Part shown: positions 20,262 through 30,169 of the stretch, in pieces
Layout of the letters: the number at the start of each line of letters is the position of its first letter
Numbering within the stretch: position 1 is the first letter of the stretch
From: Gammaproteobacteria bacterium
GTDB lineage: Bacteria; Pseudomonadota; Gammaproteobacteria; Pseudomonadales; Pseudohongiellaceae
Direction of reading: 5' to 3'
NCBI GenBank assembly: GCA_019654215.1
Contig: BPDI01000004.1
Location: 49,291-113,290, forward strand
DNA: 64,000 nt
Notes under the pieces: generated by a model
What the model was told of the DNA's origin: nothing
The model's input: the letters and a program-made list of their open reading frames with translations, nothing else
Database searches by the model: none
Program-made: the position numbers and the translations under genes

Positions 20262-21803
20262 TCACCCGCCGAACAAAGTAATATCAAATACCCGCGCCAG
20301 GATAAGTATCCCGCTCAAGCCAGTGAATATGGCCAAGCTAATGCAAGAGAAATATTTTGCAAAGTTTGATGGATAGAATGCCTTGTCTTCTTTTGGAATG
20401 ATGGTGAGGCAAAAATATACATTAAAAAAGTAAATGACCGGAGCAACGAAGTAAGCTAACGCGGATGCAACCAGTACGAGGTATACAGGCCTCGGTATGC
20501 CTATAATTATAAGGAGCGCGGTGACCAGAGAGAAGATCATAGTGGCGCGATAGATGTTGTATTCCGAATACCACTTTGTCCTGTGCTCGTTCCCTAGATC
20601 ATCCTTGTCTAACCCTTGCAGACTGGCGGTTGCAGGGAAAATATTGCGACAACAAGCTCCGATTATCCGTGGCCAGCCATCAAAATAATTAAATGCAGTC
20701 GAAAACGTCGCAGCGAAAGCTCCAATTAAAAATAAATCATTAGCCCGTTGCCAACGCTTTCGGTAAATATTCGAGCGATATCACCAATTACGTCTTGTCC
20801 TTCTACGGAACTGGGATACATCCAAATGGCAGCAAGGATTAAGAATATACAGGCGATTATAAATGACACTATATGGCCGAGTCGGAAGTCCCACAGGCCG
20901 ATGGTGAACCATCGTTGACAATACAATTGCGTATGTGGTGAAAGTCTAGAAGTGTCTATAGTTAGATGTTCTTTTTTTGGTGCAAAAGGATCGAAGCGTT
21001 GGGCGAGACCCATCTCTTCCAATGTATGCCTTATTCTTCCCATTCCCACTTTCTTAGCCTTACCCCATTCCGATGCCTGAAGAGAGACGTCAATACCTGT
21101 AGGTAGAAGGCCGAGAAATCCAGCGATAATCAACCATGATCCCGAAGGCATATCGAATGTCACAAAGTACTGGGCTACCGATAAGGGGGGAGGGTCAACG
21201 AAAAACACATAGACAGTGGTAAGAAAGAGAAATCCGGGCCCCCATCTTGGCAACCTGCTCCACGATTTTATAGCTGCCACGTAATAAGATGAAAACTGAA
21301 AAAACCCCTAATAGAACTGCAAAGTATTCTATCGCTATTTCGAAGCCTAGTGACTCGCTGAATAGATAGCTGAATAGGAAATAGAGCACCGCAGCGGCAG
21401 CTATCAAACGACCGGCCTGACCGATTACACACTGCAATAAAGTGGTTGCCATAACGTACCATAGCGGCCATTTTTTCCATTGGGTGCCGTAGGCTTCAAT
21501 TAAACTTTTGCCAGTGGCATTGGTAAATCGAAAAGCCATTTCGAAACCGTAGTATTTAAAAATATACGCAACTGGAATACACCACATTAGTGCGTAGGCG
21601 AAACGACCTCCAGCAGTGGGAGCGGTAATGATATGGCTGGTACCGATACCTGTCATCATCAGGATAATGCCGGGACCGAAATGACCTATCATTTTTGAAA
21701 AAGACATATCGGGTAATTCGAGAGAAGATAAGGTTTTCTCTCCATTCTGAAGCGCTTGTGTATCGACGGAGTTATTTTCGTTATCAGTAGTTACTTCATC
21801 CAC
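20262..21803 (-). CDS. Nramp-related metal/solute transporter (two frameshifts)
   Basis: Three collinear pieces give an integral membrane protein of about 510 residues with roughly ten or more helices. Helix 1 reads HFGPGIILMMTGIGTSHIIT, matching the Nramp fold entry but with the DPGN metal site replaced. Helix 6 region is LLPTGIDVSLQASEWGKAK instead of the usual MPHN. A cytoplasmic loop is followed by GHIVSFIIACIFLILAA and ends with IPRPVYLVLVASALAYFVAP. Frame breaks lie near 21250 and between 20730 and 20640. It belongs to the COG1914-like side branch whose substrate is uncertain; calling it a Mn/Fe importer would be unsafe. Confidence 0.75.
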
Positions 21804-21865
21804 GTTTACGCTCCTCCAATGAATTGCCTAGGTGTTGTAGGCTCGGATAAATTGTGATCTATTCT

Positions 21866-23376
21866 TTACGCGAGGCCTAGTTTCTCAGCTAGCCCTATTC
21901 GTTGTAGCTTTCCGGTAGGTCCTTTGGGTATCTCTTCCAGGATGACTACTTTTTTAGGAACTTTAAAGTCCGCCAGGCGCGTTGCGGCATAGTCTCGCAA
22001 CCCGGTTTCATCGAGCTCCGCTCCATCTTCTAATACAATGGCAGCAGCAACATCTTCACCGAGTTTTTTATGTGGAATGGCAAAAGTCACTACCTGGGCA
22101 ACGCTCTGATGATCGAGCAATACTTCGTCTACTTCTCGGGGGGAAATTTTTTCACCACCGCGATTTATAATTTCTTTAAGACGGCCGGTAAGTGTTAAAT
22201 AGCCTTTTTTATCTATGTGGCCTTGATCGCCTGTGCGAAACCATCCATTTGAGAATGCGGAGGCGTTAGCTTCCTCATTGTTGAGATAGCCCGACGTTAC
22301 ATTTTCTCCTTGAATCACTACTTCGCCGATATCTCCGGCTGATAAAAGCTCACCTTCTTGATTCATTATTGAAATTTTAGGTCCAGCGGCTAATCCGACT
22401 GAGCCGGGTCTTTGGGATCCCCGGGATAATGGATTAGACGCCATTTGGTGTGCTGCTTCTGTCATTCCGTAAGCTTCGATTACAGGAGCATCGAATGTTT
22501 TTCTAGATCTTGCATTACTTGGGTGGCAGGGAAGCTGAAGAAGAGCGGAGCAAACGCAGTTTTACGCTGTCTATAATGTGCTTGTTACGCTCTGCTCGAG
22601 AAAGAATGGGTTGATGCATGGTAGGAACACCGGTATACCAAGTAGGTCTAATTTCTTCCAGCCAGACAAAAAACTTTAAAGCATTAAACCAGGCGTGCAG
22701 TTAACGCAAGCCCAGCTTGTATCGAGCCCAATACGGCAGCAATTAGGCCATGGATGTGAAACAGAGGCATAATATTCAGGCAATAATCCGTTGATATAAG
22801 TTCTAAAGACAGCGAGACATTGCGCGCTGACGCACAGACATTCTGTTGGCTTAAGGGCACGAGTTTGGGTCTCGAAGTGGTGCCTGAGGTATGTAGAACC
22901 AGCGCAATATCGGAAGACTCGGCAAGACCAGGTTTTAGTGAATCAGGGGTAATCGATTCACCGATTAATTCAAATTTACCAGCTGGGTCAGTCTCTTCAT
23001 GCTTCAGGACTACTACGGTTATGCCCAATTTCTCTGCACTCGCTGCAGCTGGCGAGTCAGTACCCTCTTCAACGACCAAAAGTTTTGGCTGTAAATCTTC
23101 CAAGTAAAAGTCAAATTCTGTGCCGCGATAGGCTGGATTTAGCGGTGCGGTAGTAGCAGCCGCTCCAATACAGATAAACGCACTCGCCATTTCTGGTCCA
23201 TTCGGCAGTACGATAGCTACAGTGTCATTGCGACCTACACCTAAGGTATTTAGTCGGGTTGCCGTATAATCTACTTGGGCGCGCAACTGCTCATAAGTGA
23301 GTGCTTGTCTGTCAGGCGCCGCGAGTGCAGCATCTTTTGCCTTACCGCAGTTGACTAATTCTCCCAGTGTATCCAT
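21866..23376 (-). CDS. AMP-dependent acyl-CoA synthetase, AAE3-like (two frameshifts)
   Basis: Activates a carboxylic acid through an acyl-adenylate to its CoA thioester. Adenylating-enzyme motifs are in order: [20 protein letters not shown] (P-loop A3), [17 protein letters not shown] (A4), [14 protein letters not shown] (A5), [17 protein letters not shown] (A7), [19 protein letters not shown] (A8) and GPTGKLQR (A10, catalytic Lys). The pattern resembles plant AAE3 oxalyl-CoA synthetase and bacterial relatives. Between 22465 and 22690 the frame shifts twice; readable text includes [20 protein letters not shown]. Total about 500 residues, normal length. Transcribed in the same direction as the Nramp-like gene below it. 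Confidence 0.85.
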
Positions 23377-23607
23377 CTTATTTTTCCGTTACAAAGCGCG
23401 CAGTGTGCAAAATCAGGATATAGTAAGTCAAGGCTGTGAGCATCGGATTTCCACTTGAGCAAAGCTTTTATCTAACTCTATGCTGACTTTAAACATTTCT
23501 AGGTAGTTTCACCAATCCATCTCGCCTCGTAGTGCAGTAAGCATTGAGCTAGACTTATTTACAACTCGATAAAGCGAATTTTGCTAAAACATTAGGAAAT
23601 ACAAGTG

Positions 23608-24585
23608 ATGCGGATATGTGTTTACGGTGCCGGTGCCATTGGAGGCTATCTTGGTGCCATGCTTTCCAAAACTGAAACTGAAGTTAGCCTGATTGCCCGG
23701 GGACCACATTTGCAGGCCATGCAGGAGCAAGGCTTAACGGTGCTCACGGGAGAAAGTGAAAGTCTGTACCATCTCCATTGCACAGATAGTCCCGAAAGCC
23801 TGCCTCCACAAGACTTTGTTATCGTCACCCTTAAAGCCCACTCTGCCCCTAAAATAGTGCCTCAGATTAAAGGTCTTCTTGCACCCCAAGGAGCTGTAGT
23901 CACAGCTGTTAATGGCATTCCCTGGTGGTATTTCTACGGAGTGAAAGGACCATTCGAAAATAAGCGCCTCCACTCTGTGGATCCCGATGATATCCAGTGG
24001 TCGCAATTAGGGCCTGAGCGTGCCATTGGATGTGTTGTGTACCCGGCCTGCGATTTGATAGAGCCAGGTGTCATTCGACATTTGGAAGGAAACAGATTTA
24101 CCTTGGGCGAACCCAGCGGAGAAAAAACAGAGCGAGTAGTGGCGTTAAGTCAGACATTTATCGAAGCTGGATTAAAGGCACCAGTTAGGCCCAGGATTAG
24201 AGATGATATTTGGATAAAGCTATGGGGAAATTTGTGTTTTAACCCAATAAGCGCGCTAACTACCGCTACCCTTGATGTAATAGCCACAGAGTTAGGAACC
24301 AGAAATATCGCCCGGGGCATGATGGGGGAAGCGCAACAGATTGCTGAAACCCTGGGTGTTAGATTTTCCGTTGATATTGAGAAGCGTATTGACGGGGCAG
24401 CTAAAGTGGGAGCCCATAAAACATCGATGTTGCAGGATCTTGAACAAGGGCGTCCTATGGAAATAGATGCTCTTCTAACCGTGATTCAGGAATTGGGTAA
24501 AATGACGGGAATACAAACTCCCAACATTGATACTATCCTAGCACTTGTAATTCAGAGAGCTGAGCAGGCAGGTTGTTATAACTAA
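23608..24585 (+). CDS. Ketopantoate reductase family oxidoreductase (PanE/ApbA)
   Basis: NADPH-dependent 2-dehydropantoate 2-reductase fold, 325 residues. The ATG at 23608 gives the canonical start MRICVYGAGAIGGYLG, with the dinucleotide-binding GxGxxG at residues 7-12; the GTG one codon earlier is less likely. The C-terminal helical domain has IWIKLWGNLCFNPISALT with the conserved Lys, and HKTSMLQDLEQGRPMEID, typical for the family. Because it sits beside a CoA synthetase and a FAH-type enzyme rather than panB/panC, it may reduce another 2-keto acid, so I give no gene symbol. The next gene starts 12 bases after its stop. Confidence 0.88.
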   Translation: MRICVYGAGAIGGYLGAMLSKTETEVSLIARGPHLQAMQEQGLTVLTGESESLYHLHCTDSPESLPPQDFVIVTLKAHSAPKIVPQIKGLLAPQGAVVTAVNGIPWWYFYGVKGPFENKRLHSVDPDDIQWSQLGPERAIGCVVYPACDLIEPGVIRHLEGNRFTLGEPSGEKTERVVALSQTFIEAGLKAPVRPRIRDDIWIKLWGNLCFNPISALTTATLDVIATELGTRNIARGMMGEAQQIAETLGVRFSVDIEKRIDGAAKVGAHKTSMLQDLEQGRPMEIDALLTVIQELGKMTGIQTPNIDTILALVIQRAEQAGCYN

Positions 24586-24597
24586 CAAGAAGCATTT

Positions 24598-25397
24598 ATG
24601 AGTAAATGGATCAGATTTAGACGTCAAAACTCACAATTAGACGAGTTTGGGAGATTAGTTGATGAGGTTGATTTTGACGAGCAACGAGTCAAAGTTTGTG
24701 TGGGGGACCTATTTGATAATAACGAGTCCACAGACGAGATACTAAAAGTAAAGGACTTGAATTTACTCACCCCCTGTTGGCCGGGCAAAATGTTTGGTCT
24801 ATGGAAAAAAATGTTGGAAGCGCGATAGAAAGTCAAGGATTGACGATTCCCGAAGAACCTCTGTTTTTTCTTAAGACCAGTAATTGTTATTTACCTCATC
24901 TTGGAGAAGTTAGACGCCCAGCCAATTATGAAGGTAAAGTAATCTTTGAAGGTGAGCTCGGGGTAGTGATAGGAAAGGTTTGCAAGCATGTTTCCGAAGA
25001 ATCTGCCGACGATTACATTTTCGGTTACACCAACGTTAACGATACAACTGCTCCAGAACTAATTAGAAAAGATCCGACTTTTCCACAGTGGTGTCGAGCC
25101 AAAAGTATGGATACTTTTGGTGCCTTCGGTCCTAGCATAAGCACTAAGGTGGATCTCAATCAAATGCAGGTCAAAACCTTCAACCCTGGAAGAATAAGAC
25201 AGGATTATGCAGTTTCTGATTTTATTTTTTCGCCTCAACAAATAGTTAGTTTTTTGTCCCAGGAAATGACTTTATTCCCTGGAGATTTGATTGCGTGTGG
25301 TACAGGAGACGGTATTTTATTATGGAAGCCGGGAACTACTGTTGAAGTTCGAATTGATGGATTGGATCCGCTTACCAACGCCATGGCGTCTAACTGA
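24598..25397 (+). CDS. Fumarylacetoacetate hydrolase (FAH) family protein (one frameshift)
   Basis: Metal-dependent hydrolase/isomerase/decarboxylase fold acting on a dicarbonyl acid. The N-terminal lid region (KWIRFRRQNSQLDEFG) is followed by LLTPCWPGKMFGLW; at the A7 run near 24806 the frame shifts and the protein continues NVGSAIESQG. The metal site is visible as VIFEGELGVVIG (Glu pair) and GYTNVNDTTAPEL (Asp). SQEMTLFPGDLIACGTGDG closes the active site. About 265 residues, normal. It immediately follows the reductase gene and is probably cotranscribed, suggesting a joint aromatic or keto-acid breakdown role. The exact reaction is not determinable. Confidence 0.83.
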
Positions 25398-25888
25398 ATC
25401 TTTTCGACTTCAAGAACGGACGTCATGAATCGGACCAACCCCAAATTTTTACGATAGCCTTGCTGGCTGGTTATCAGTTGATTACTTTCCTTTAAACAAT
25501 GCCTTTGGATAAATTAAAGGTGTGGCTGCCTCAGAGTAATGCAAGAGGAAGAAAGCATCCTAATCTAGAACTTTACTGTTGGTCGGGAAATTGACTGGGC
25601 AAAATCAACTTTGTGAGAGTACATATCTGGGTTTTTAGTTTGACCATGAGTTACTCTTGCGCGTCGGCTTCCATCCGTTTTGGAAAGGGTTTTCACGGGA
25701 ACCGGCAAATTTGGATCACTAATGTTAATTGGGGTCAGATATATCGTCTATGCCTATACTCGGTATTCTATGAGCAATCTCAATGTGGGCCGAGGTATGC
25801 TTGGGTAACCTTCTAGGTTAGATGTTTTTTCGGTAGAAATTGAAAGCTCCCGCGGTTAAATCAACTAGTGGGAGATAAGAGCCAGGAA
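25398..25888. other. Intergenic region without a supported gene
   Basis: About 490 bases. An open frame at 25613-25816 encodes a composition-poor 67-residue peptide with no family resemblance and no ribosome site; I do not call it. No terminator or RNA structure was recognised. Confidence 0.45.
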
Positions 25889-26477
25889 ATGGCGGAGGTT
25901 CCATTAGTGGACGAACTTATATACAACATAGCAGTTTGGATAGATGACACCCCTTACAGTGCCATGCTGCATGAATCCTACTATATGTATAACTGGGTTG
26001 AGTCTACCCATGTGCTTACCCTTATGATGAGCCTGGGCATGCTTTTTTTTAATCGATTTAAGAATGCTAGGTTATGCTTTTCCCGATGTGCCGGCCTCGA
26101 AAATTGCAGACCGCTTAAACATCCCAATGCTGATTGGATTTACAGTAATGTTTGTTACTGGGATCCTACTTTTTTATGCGGTGCCGGTGAGGTCTGCGCA
26201 GAGTGTCTGGTTCCGCATTAAGATGATTCTGTTGGTGGCATGTGCGATCAATGCCTATTTGTTTCATAAACGTATGAATGAATCTGTTTCATCCTGGGAC
26301 AATGAAGCACGGGCTCCGAAAAGAATAAGGACAGGTGCAATGTTATCCTTGGTTTTTTGGACGATCGTTGTTATCTGTGGAAGATTTATTGCCTACGATT
26401 GGTTTGATTGTGATTACGATCAATCGGCTTTTATCGATTTTGTTGCGGGCTGTATTGACGGCCAAGCAAGATTCTAA
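25889..26477 (+). CDS. Small multi-helix membrane protein, DUF6644-like, first of three (one frameshift)
   Basis: About 195 residues starting MAEVPLVDELIY. The N-terminal part has YYMYNWVESTHVLTLMMSLG with a His in the first helix; a run of eight T at 26043-26050 breaks the frame, after which IDLRMLGYAFPDVPASK and four helices follow (MLIGFTVMFVTGILLFYA, IKMILLVACAINAYLFH, GAMLSLVFWTIVVICGRFIA). His residues at helix ends could bind heme, but this is inference. An upstream GTG at 25868 is an alternative start. It forms a cassette with the next two genes. Confidence 0.7.
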
Positions 26478-26513
26478 AGCAGCTGAAATTTACTACTCTA
26501 TAAGGAGTTAAAC

Positions 26514-27098
26514 ATGCCCCCTGCAATACTGGGACCTTATACAAGAACAATTCTTACTGCAGCAATAATTGCTGCAGCTCTTGGTTTTAGTTTTACTTAC
26601 GCCCGGTTAAGTGTTTATACCGAGTTAATGCCATTTTTCGAATGGATGGAAACAACCTGGTTTGGATACGTAGGCAAAACTTGGGGCGCGGCTTTTGCAA
26701 CGATCCAAGCAGGTCATTTAATTGGTTTGGCTGTATTGGGTGGTTGTGTGATCGTCAGTGATGGAAGGTTGTTAGGTGTGCTGCTTACTGACGTTCCTCA
26801 TAGAAAAGTAATAGATCGAGCGGACAGAGTATTTTTCTGGGCGCTTATCACATTGCTGGCAACTGGTGTATTTATGGCTTGTGGAGTGGCGATGAAAATC
26901 TACTACTTGCCAGTCTATTGGTACAAGATGTTGGCCTTAGGGGCAGGAATATTATTTCATTACTATGTGCGACGACCGCTAGTGGCTCATGAGATAGAAT
27001 CAATTAATCCAATTATTTTAAAAATGACGGCGATCGCTTCAATACTGGTTTGGTTCCTGGTTGCAGCGACTGGTCGTTGGATCGGATTTAGTGGGTAA
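26514..27098 (+). CDS. Small multi-helix membrane protein, DUF6644-like, second of three
   Basis: 194 residues with about five helices: ILTAAIIAAALGFSFTYA, a long helix around AFATIQAGHLIGLAVLGGCV, VFFWALITLLATGVFMACG, MLALGAGILFHYYVRR and ASILVWFLVAATGRWIGF. It shares layout with the previous product: a His in an early helix (QAGHLIG versus ESTHVLT), and a final helix ending GRWIG versus GRFIA, so the two look like diverged copies. It has a strong AAGGAGTT ribosome site. Function unknown; a heme- or quinone-linked membrane role is possible. Confidence 0.75.
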   Translation: MPPAILGPYTRTILTAAIIAAALGFSFTYARLSVYTELMPFFEWMETTWFGYVGKTWGAAFATIQAGHLIGLAVLGGCVIVSDGRLLGVLLTDVPHRKVIDRADRVFFWALITLLATGVFMACGVAMKIYYLPVYWYKMLALGAGILFHYYVRRPLVAHEIESINPIILKMTAIASILVWFLVAATGRWIGFSG

Positions 27099-27111
27099 AG
27101 GGGAGAAGATT

Positions 27112-27285
27112 ATGAGCGAAGAAAATCAAACAGCAGCGGATGATCAAACTACAGGGTCTGCAGAATTAAAAGATGCTCAAACTTCCGCTTTAGTTACAGC
27201 ATCTACATTCATTATTTTTTCTGCAATTTATTGGTTTTTCCAAATTCAATCTGTACGCGAACTTCTTGAGTTGGCTTATGGATAA
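27112..27285 (+). CDS. Small single-helix membrane protein, third of the cassette
   Basis: 57 residues. The ATG at 27112 has a strong GGGGAGAAG ribosome site 5 bases upstream, so longer upstream starts inside the previous gene are rejected. The acidic, Gln/Thr-rich N-terminus (EENQTAADDQTTG) is followed by one helix, ALVTASTFIIFSAIYWFF. Tightly coupled to the two membrane genes before it (13-base spacing) and closed by a terminator. It is probably a small subunit of the same membrane complex. Confidence 0.75.
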   Translation: MSEENQTAADDQTTGSAELKDAQTSALVTASTFIIFSAIYWFFQIQSVRELLELAYG

Positions 27286-27301
27286 TTTGGGATTCTTGAA
27301 T

Positions 27302-27331
27302 AAAAAAGGCTGGCATTTGCCAGCCTTTTTT
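27302..27331. terminator. Bidirectional rho-independent terminator
   Basis: AAAAAAGGCTGGC / GCCAGCCTTTTTT stem with ATTT loop between convergent genes. Confidence 0.9.
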
Positions 27332-27343
27332 ATCTTCTGGTTT

Positions 27344-27769
27344 TTAGCGCATTGGCGAATAATCGGTAGCGACATGTATTTTCCGCTCGATGCCGCCTAA
27401 AATTTGGCCATTCCGATTCGACTCTTCAGCGACTCGCGCCCATTCTGGATCGGCAATAAAATCTTCCCAAAGCTTGATCCGCTGCTGCTTGGTTGTCTGA
27501 CCTAGCAGGTAAACGAGAGTGTCTTCACGCTCTTCTTCGCTAGTTGGCGACCAGTAGCCAATCACTTCCATTCCGTGCTTACGGAAAATTCGCGTGGTGT
27601 GGTCACGAAATCTCGCATGCAAATTATCGAGATTGCCTGGCGTTGCTTTGTAGGTCCGTAGTTCGAAAACTTTTTCATCTTGGGCTGAGGTGCTGAAGAA
27701 AATGCCTGCACCTAAACCGATGATTAATGAAACTAACGATATTGCTGAAGTTTTTACGATCTTTTTCAC
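27344..27769 (-). CDS. NIPSNAP family protein, exported
   Basis: About 141 residues from a GTG at 27769, chosen because GGAGATTATC just upstream is a good ribosome site and the resulting N-terminus (KKIVKTSAISLVSLIIG) is a proper signal sequence or anchor; a longer frame adds an unconvincing N-terminus. The NIPSNAP fold (ferredoxin-like dimeric barrel) is recognised from VFELRTYKATPGNLDNLHAR, FRKHGMEVIGYWSP and TLVYLLGQ. Bacterial members have no well-defined role. It is convergent with the membrane cassette. Confidence 0.82.
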   Translation of the reverse strand: MKKIVKTSAISLVSLIIGLGAGIFFSTSAQDEKVFELRTYKATPGNLDNLHARFRDHTTRIFRKHGMEVIGYWSPTSEEEREDTLVYLLGQTTKQQRIKLWEDFIADPEWARVAEESNRNGQILGGIERKIHVATDYSPMR

Positions 27770-28096
27770 GATAATCTCCCAAAAAGTGGATTCATTCTTT
27801 ATCTTGAGGCCCAGTATAATCAAGGAAAACTCCCGATAACACCATCTGAAATGCCATCAAACAGCACCCGCGTCGATACATAAGGTTTTATTTGGCTAAT
27901 TCGCCCGCAGTGGGAGGTATTATGCCTTTCCTTATCCAAAAAAAACTACAGCGAGCCCATTATGATGCCCTTGTTTCGAATCGGGATATATTTTCATGTA
28001 GATTGGCCGAAGAAGCTTCGATAGCAGTAGATGTTAGCTTCTATTAATTGCATTTAGTATGATGCCAGCTCCCTTAATCAAAGACGACAAGCCGTC
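27770..28096. other. Intergenic region, probable oad promoter region
   Basis: About 330 bases between the NIPSNAP gene and oadG. No gene recognised. As the only upstream space it should hold the promoter of the oadGAB operon, but I cannot point to it. Confidence 0.4.
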
Positions 28097-28327
28097 ATGG
28101 AAAACTTAGTAAGCCAGGGATTCGAGATAGCTATTTTTGGCATGGGCACAGTGTTCATGTTCCTGACACTCCTGATTCTCGCGACTCATGGTATGTCATT
28201 GTTGGTACAAAAATATGAAGCTAAGATTCCTAAGAATACTGCAGATGCAGTGACACAAAAAGTAGACCGTAATCTTCTGGCAATAATCTCGCGCGCGATT
28301 GCACAGCATAGAAACACGCGTAATTAA
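28097..28327 (+). CDS. oadG: Oxaloacetate decarboxylase Na+ pump, gamma subunit
   Basis: 76 residues with one N-terminal transmembrane helix ([20 protein letters not shown]) and a hydrophilic tail ending ISRAIAQHR, the typical OadG layout in which the tail contacts OadA and helps bind Zn2+. First of the oadG-oadA-oadB operon, 40 bases before oadA. The family is small and poorly conserved, and the call rests partly on gene order. Confidence 0.88.
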   Translation: MENLVSQGFEIAIFGMGTVFMFLTLLILATHGMSLLVQKYEAKIPKNTADAVTQKVDRNLLAIISRAIAQHRNTRN

Positions 28328-28367
28328 TGGTGCATCCGGCACTTTCTCAACAGTACGAGCCAATTTT

Positions 28368-30155
28368 ATGAACGATAAAAGTTCCCCTCTGGGAATAACT
28401 GACGTGGTGTTGCGGGACGCACACCAGTCGCTCTTTGCAACTCGTATGCGAATCGATGACATGCTGCCTATAGCGGATAAGCTCGATCAGGTTGGATTCT
28501 GGTCATTAGAGTCTTGGGGTGGAGCCACTTTCGACGCCTGTATTCGGTATCTGGGGGAAGATCCCTGGGAGCGTATTCGTCGTTTTAAGGAAGCAATGCC
28601 TAATACGCCACAACAGATGTTGTTTCGAGGACAAAACATTCTGGGTTACAGACATTTTGCTGATGATATTGTAGATAAATTCGTAGAACGAGCTGCTACC
28701 AATGGTGTTGATGTTTTTCGTGTCTTTGATGCCATAAACGACATGCGTAATCTTGAGACCGCGATTACATCCGTGCGCAAGCATGACAAGCATGCCCAAG
28801 GCACGATGTCATATACGATTAGCCCTGTTTACACGATAGATAGTTGGTTGGACATGGCACGGGCGATCGAAAGTATGGGCGCTGACTCGCTTTGTATTAA
28901 GGATATGGCCGGCTTGCTTAAGCCCTATGTTGCCTATGAGCTAATCACCAAGCTCAAAAAGACTGTCAACATTCCTATTCATATGCAATGCCATGCAACT
29001 ACTGGTCTATCTACTCCTACTTATATAAAGGCTATCGAGGCAGGCATCGATAATGTGGACACTGCGATTTCGTCCATGAGTATGACTTACGGGCATTCGC
29101 CAACTGAAACAATAGTTTCACTTCTGCAGGATACAGAGCGAGATACTGGATTAGATATGAAACTGCTGGAAGAGATAGCCAGTTATTTTCGCGAAGCAAA
29201 AAAAAAAATACGCGAAGTTTGAAGGATCTTTAAAGGGTATCGATTCTCGCATCCTAGTAGCACAGGTGCCCGGGGGCATGCTTACTAATTTAGAAAACCA
29301 ATTGCGAGAACAAAATGCAGCTGACAAACTTGATGAGGTGCTGGATGAGATTCCAAGGGTAAGAGAAGATTTGGGGTTTTTCGTTCCTCTGGTTACCCCC
29401 ACATCTCAGTTTGTTGGTACCCAGGCGGTATTAAAGTGGTAACTGGAGAGCGCTATCGTAATATCACTAAAAAAACCGAAGGGGTATTGAAAGGAGAGTA
29501 CGGAACCACACCAGCACCAGTTAACACTGAGCTGCAAGCCAAAGTACTTGATGGTCGTGATGCTATTACGTGCAGGCCTGCAGATTTATTAGAGCCGGAA
29601 TTTGAAAAACAGAAAACTACTCTATTAGGTTTGGTGAAGGAAGAAGGTGTCAGCTTGGTAAATGAAGTTGATGACACGCTTACTTATACGTTGTTTCCTC
29701 AAGTGGGATGGAAATTTTTAAAAAATAGAAATAACCCCGACGTTTTCGAACCAGTCCCATCTGAAGAAGATGTATTAACCAGTGCTTCCAAGGCTAAAGC
29801 CGATTCTGGGATTTACACAGTTAAGGTGGAAGGCAAGGCTTACGTTGTAAAAGTCACCCATGGTGGAGATGTTTCTCATCTTGGGGAAGTTAAAGGTGGG
29901 CTTGCGCCAGCTCCAAAGGTGGCAGTCTCGCTCAAGGGGGAAGCAGTAGAAATTTCGGCTCCTCTTGCTGGAAAAGTATTCAATGTGTCAGTGGAACTTG
30001 GTGATAGCGTAGCGGAAGGTGACGTGATTCTTGTACTAGAAGCGATGAAGATGGAAACCGAAATACGCTCAACTCATTTGGGGGTTGTTTCGGAAATATT
30101 CGTCAACACTGGTGATGCGGTAAAAGTTGGTGACGTTTTACTGACTCTAAACTAA
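28368..30155 (+). CDS. oadA: Oxaloacetate decarboxylase, alpha (biotin-carrying) subunit (two frameshifts)
   Basis: Transfers the carboxyl group of oxaloacetate to biotin, giving pyruvate. The carboxyltransferase domain opens [31 protein letters not shown] and [11 protein letters not shown] supply metal and substrate residues. The frame breaks at an A11 run (29198-29208; ten A restore [15 protein letters not shown]) and again near 29430 (the protein resumes as VVTGERYRN). The conserved PYC_OADA and biotinyl domains follow, with the biotin Lys in EAMKMET (codon 30048-30050). About 595 residues, normal. The ATG at 28368 is preferred to in-frame upstream starts because the protein then begins at the domain boundary. 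Confidence 0.93.
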
Positions 30156-30169
30156 TTGAGCAGAATGAT

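Noticed and set aside
25613..25816. 67-residue plus-strand open frame between the FAH gene and the membrane cassette
   Set aside because: No ribosome site, no family resemblance, odd composition.
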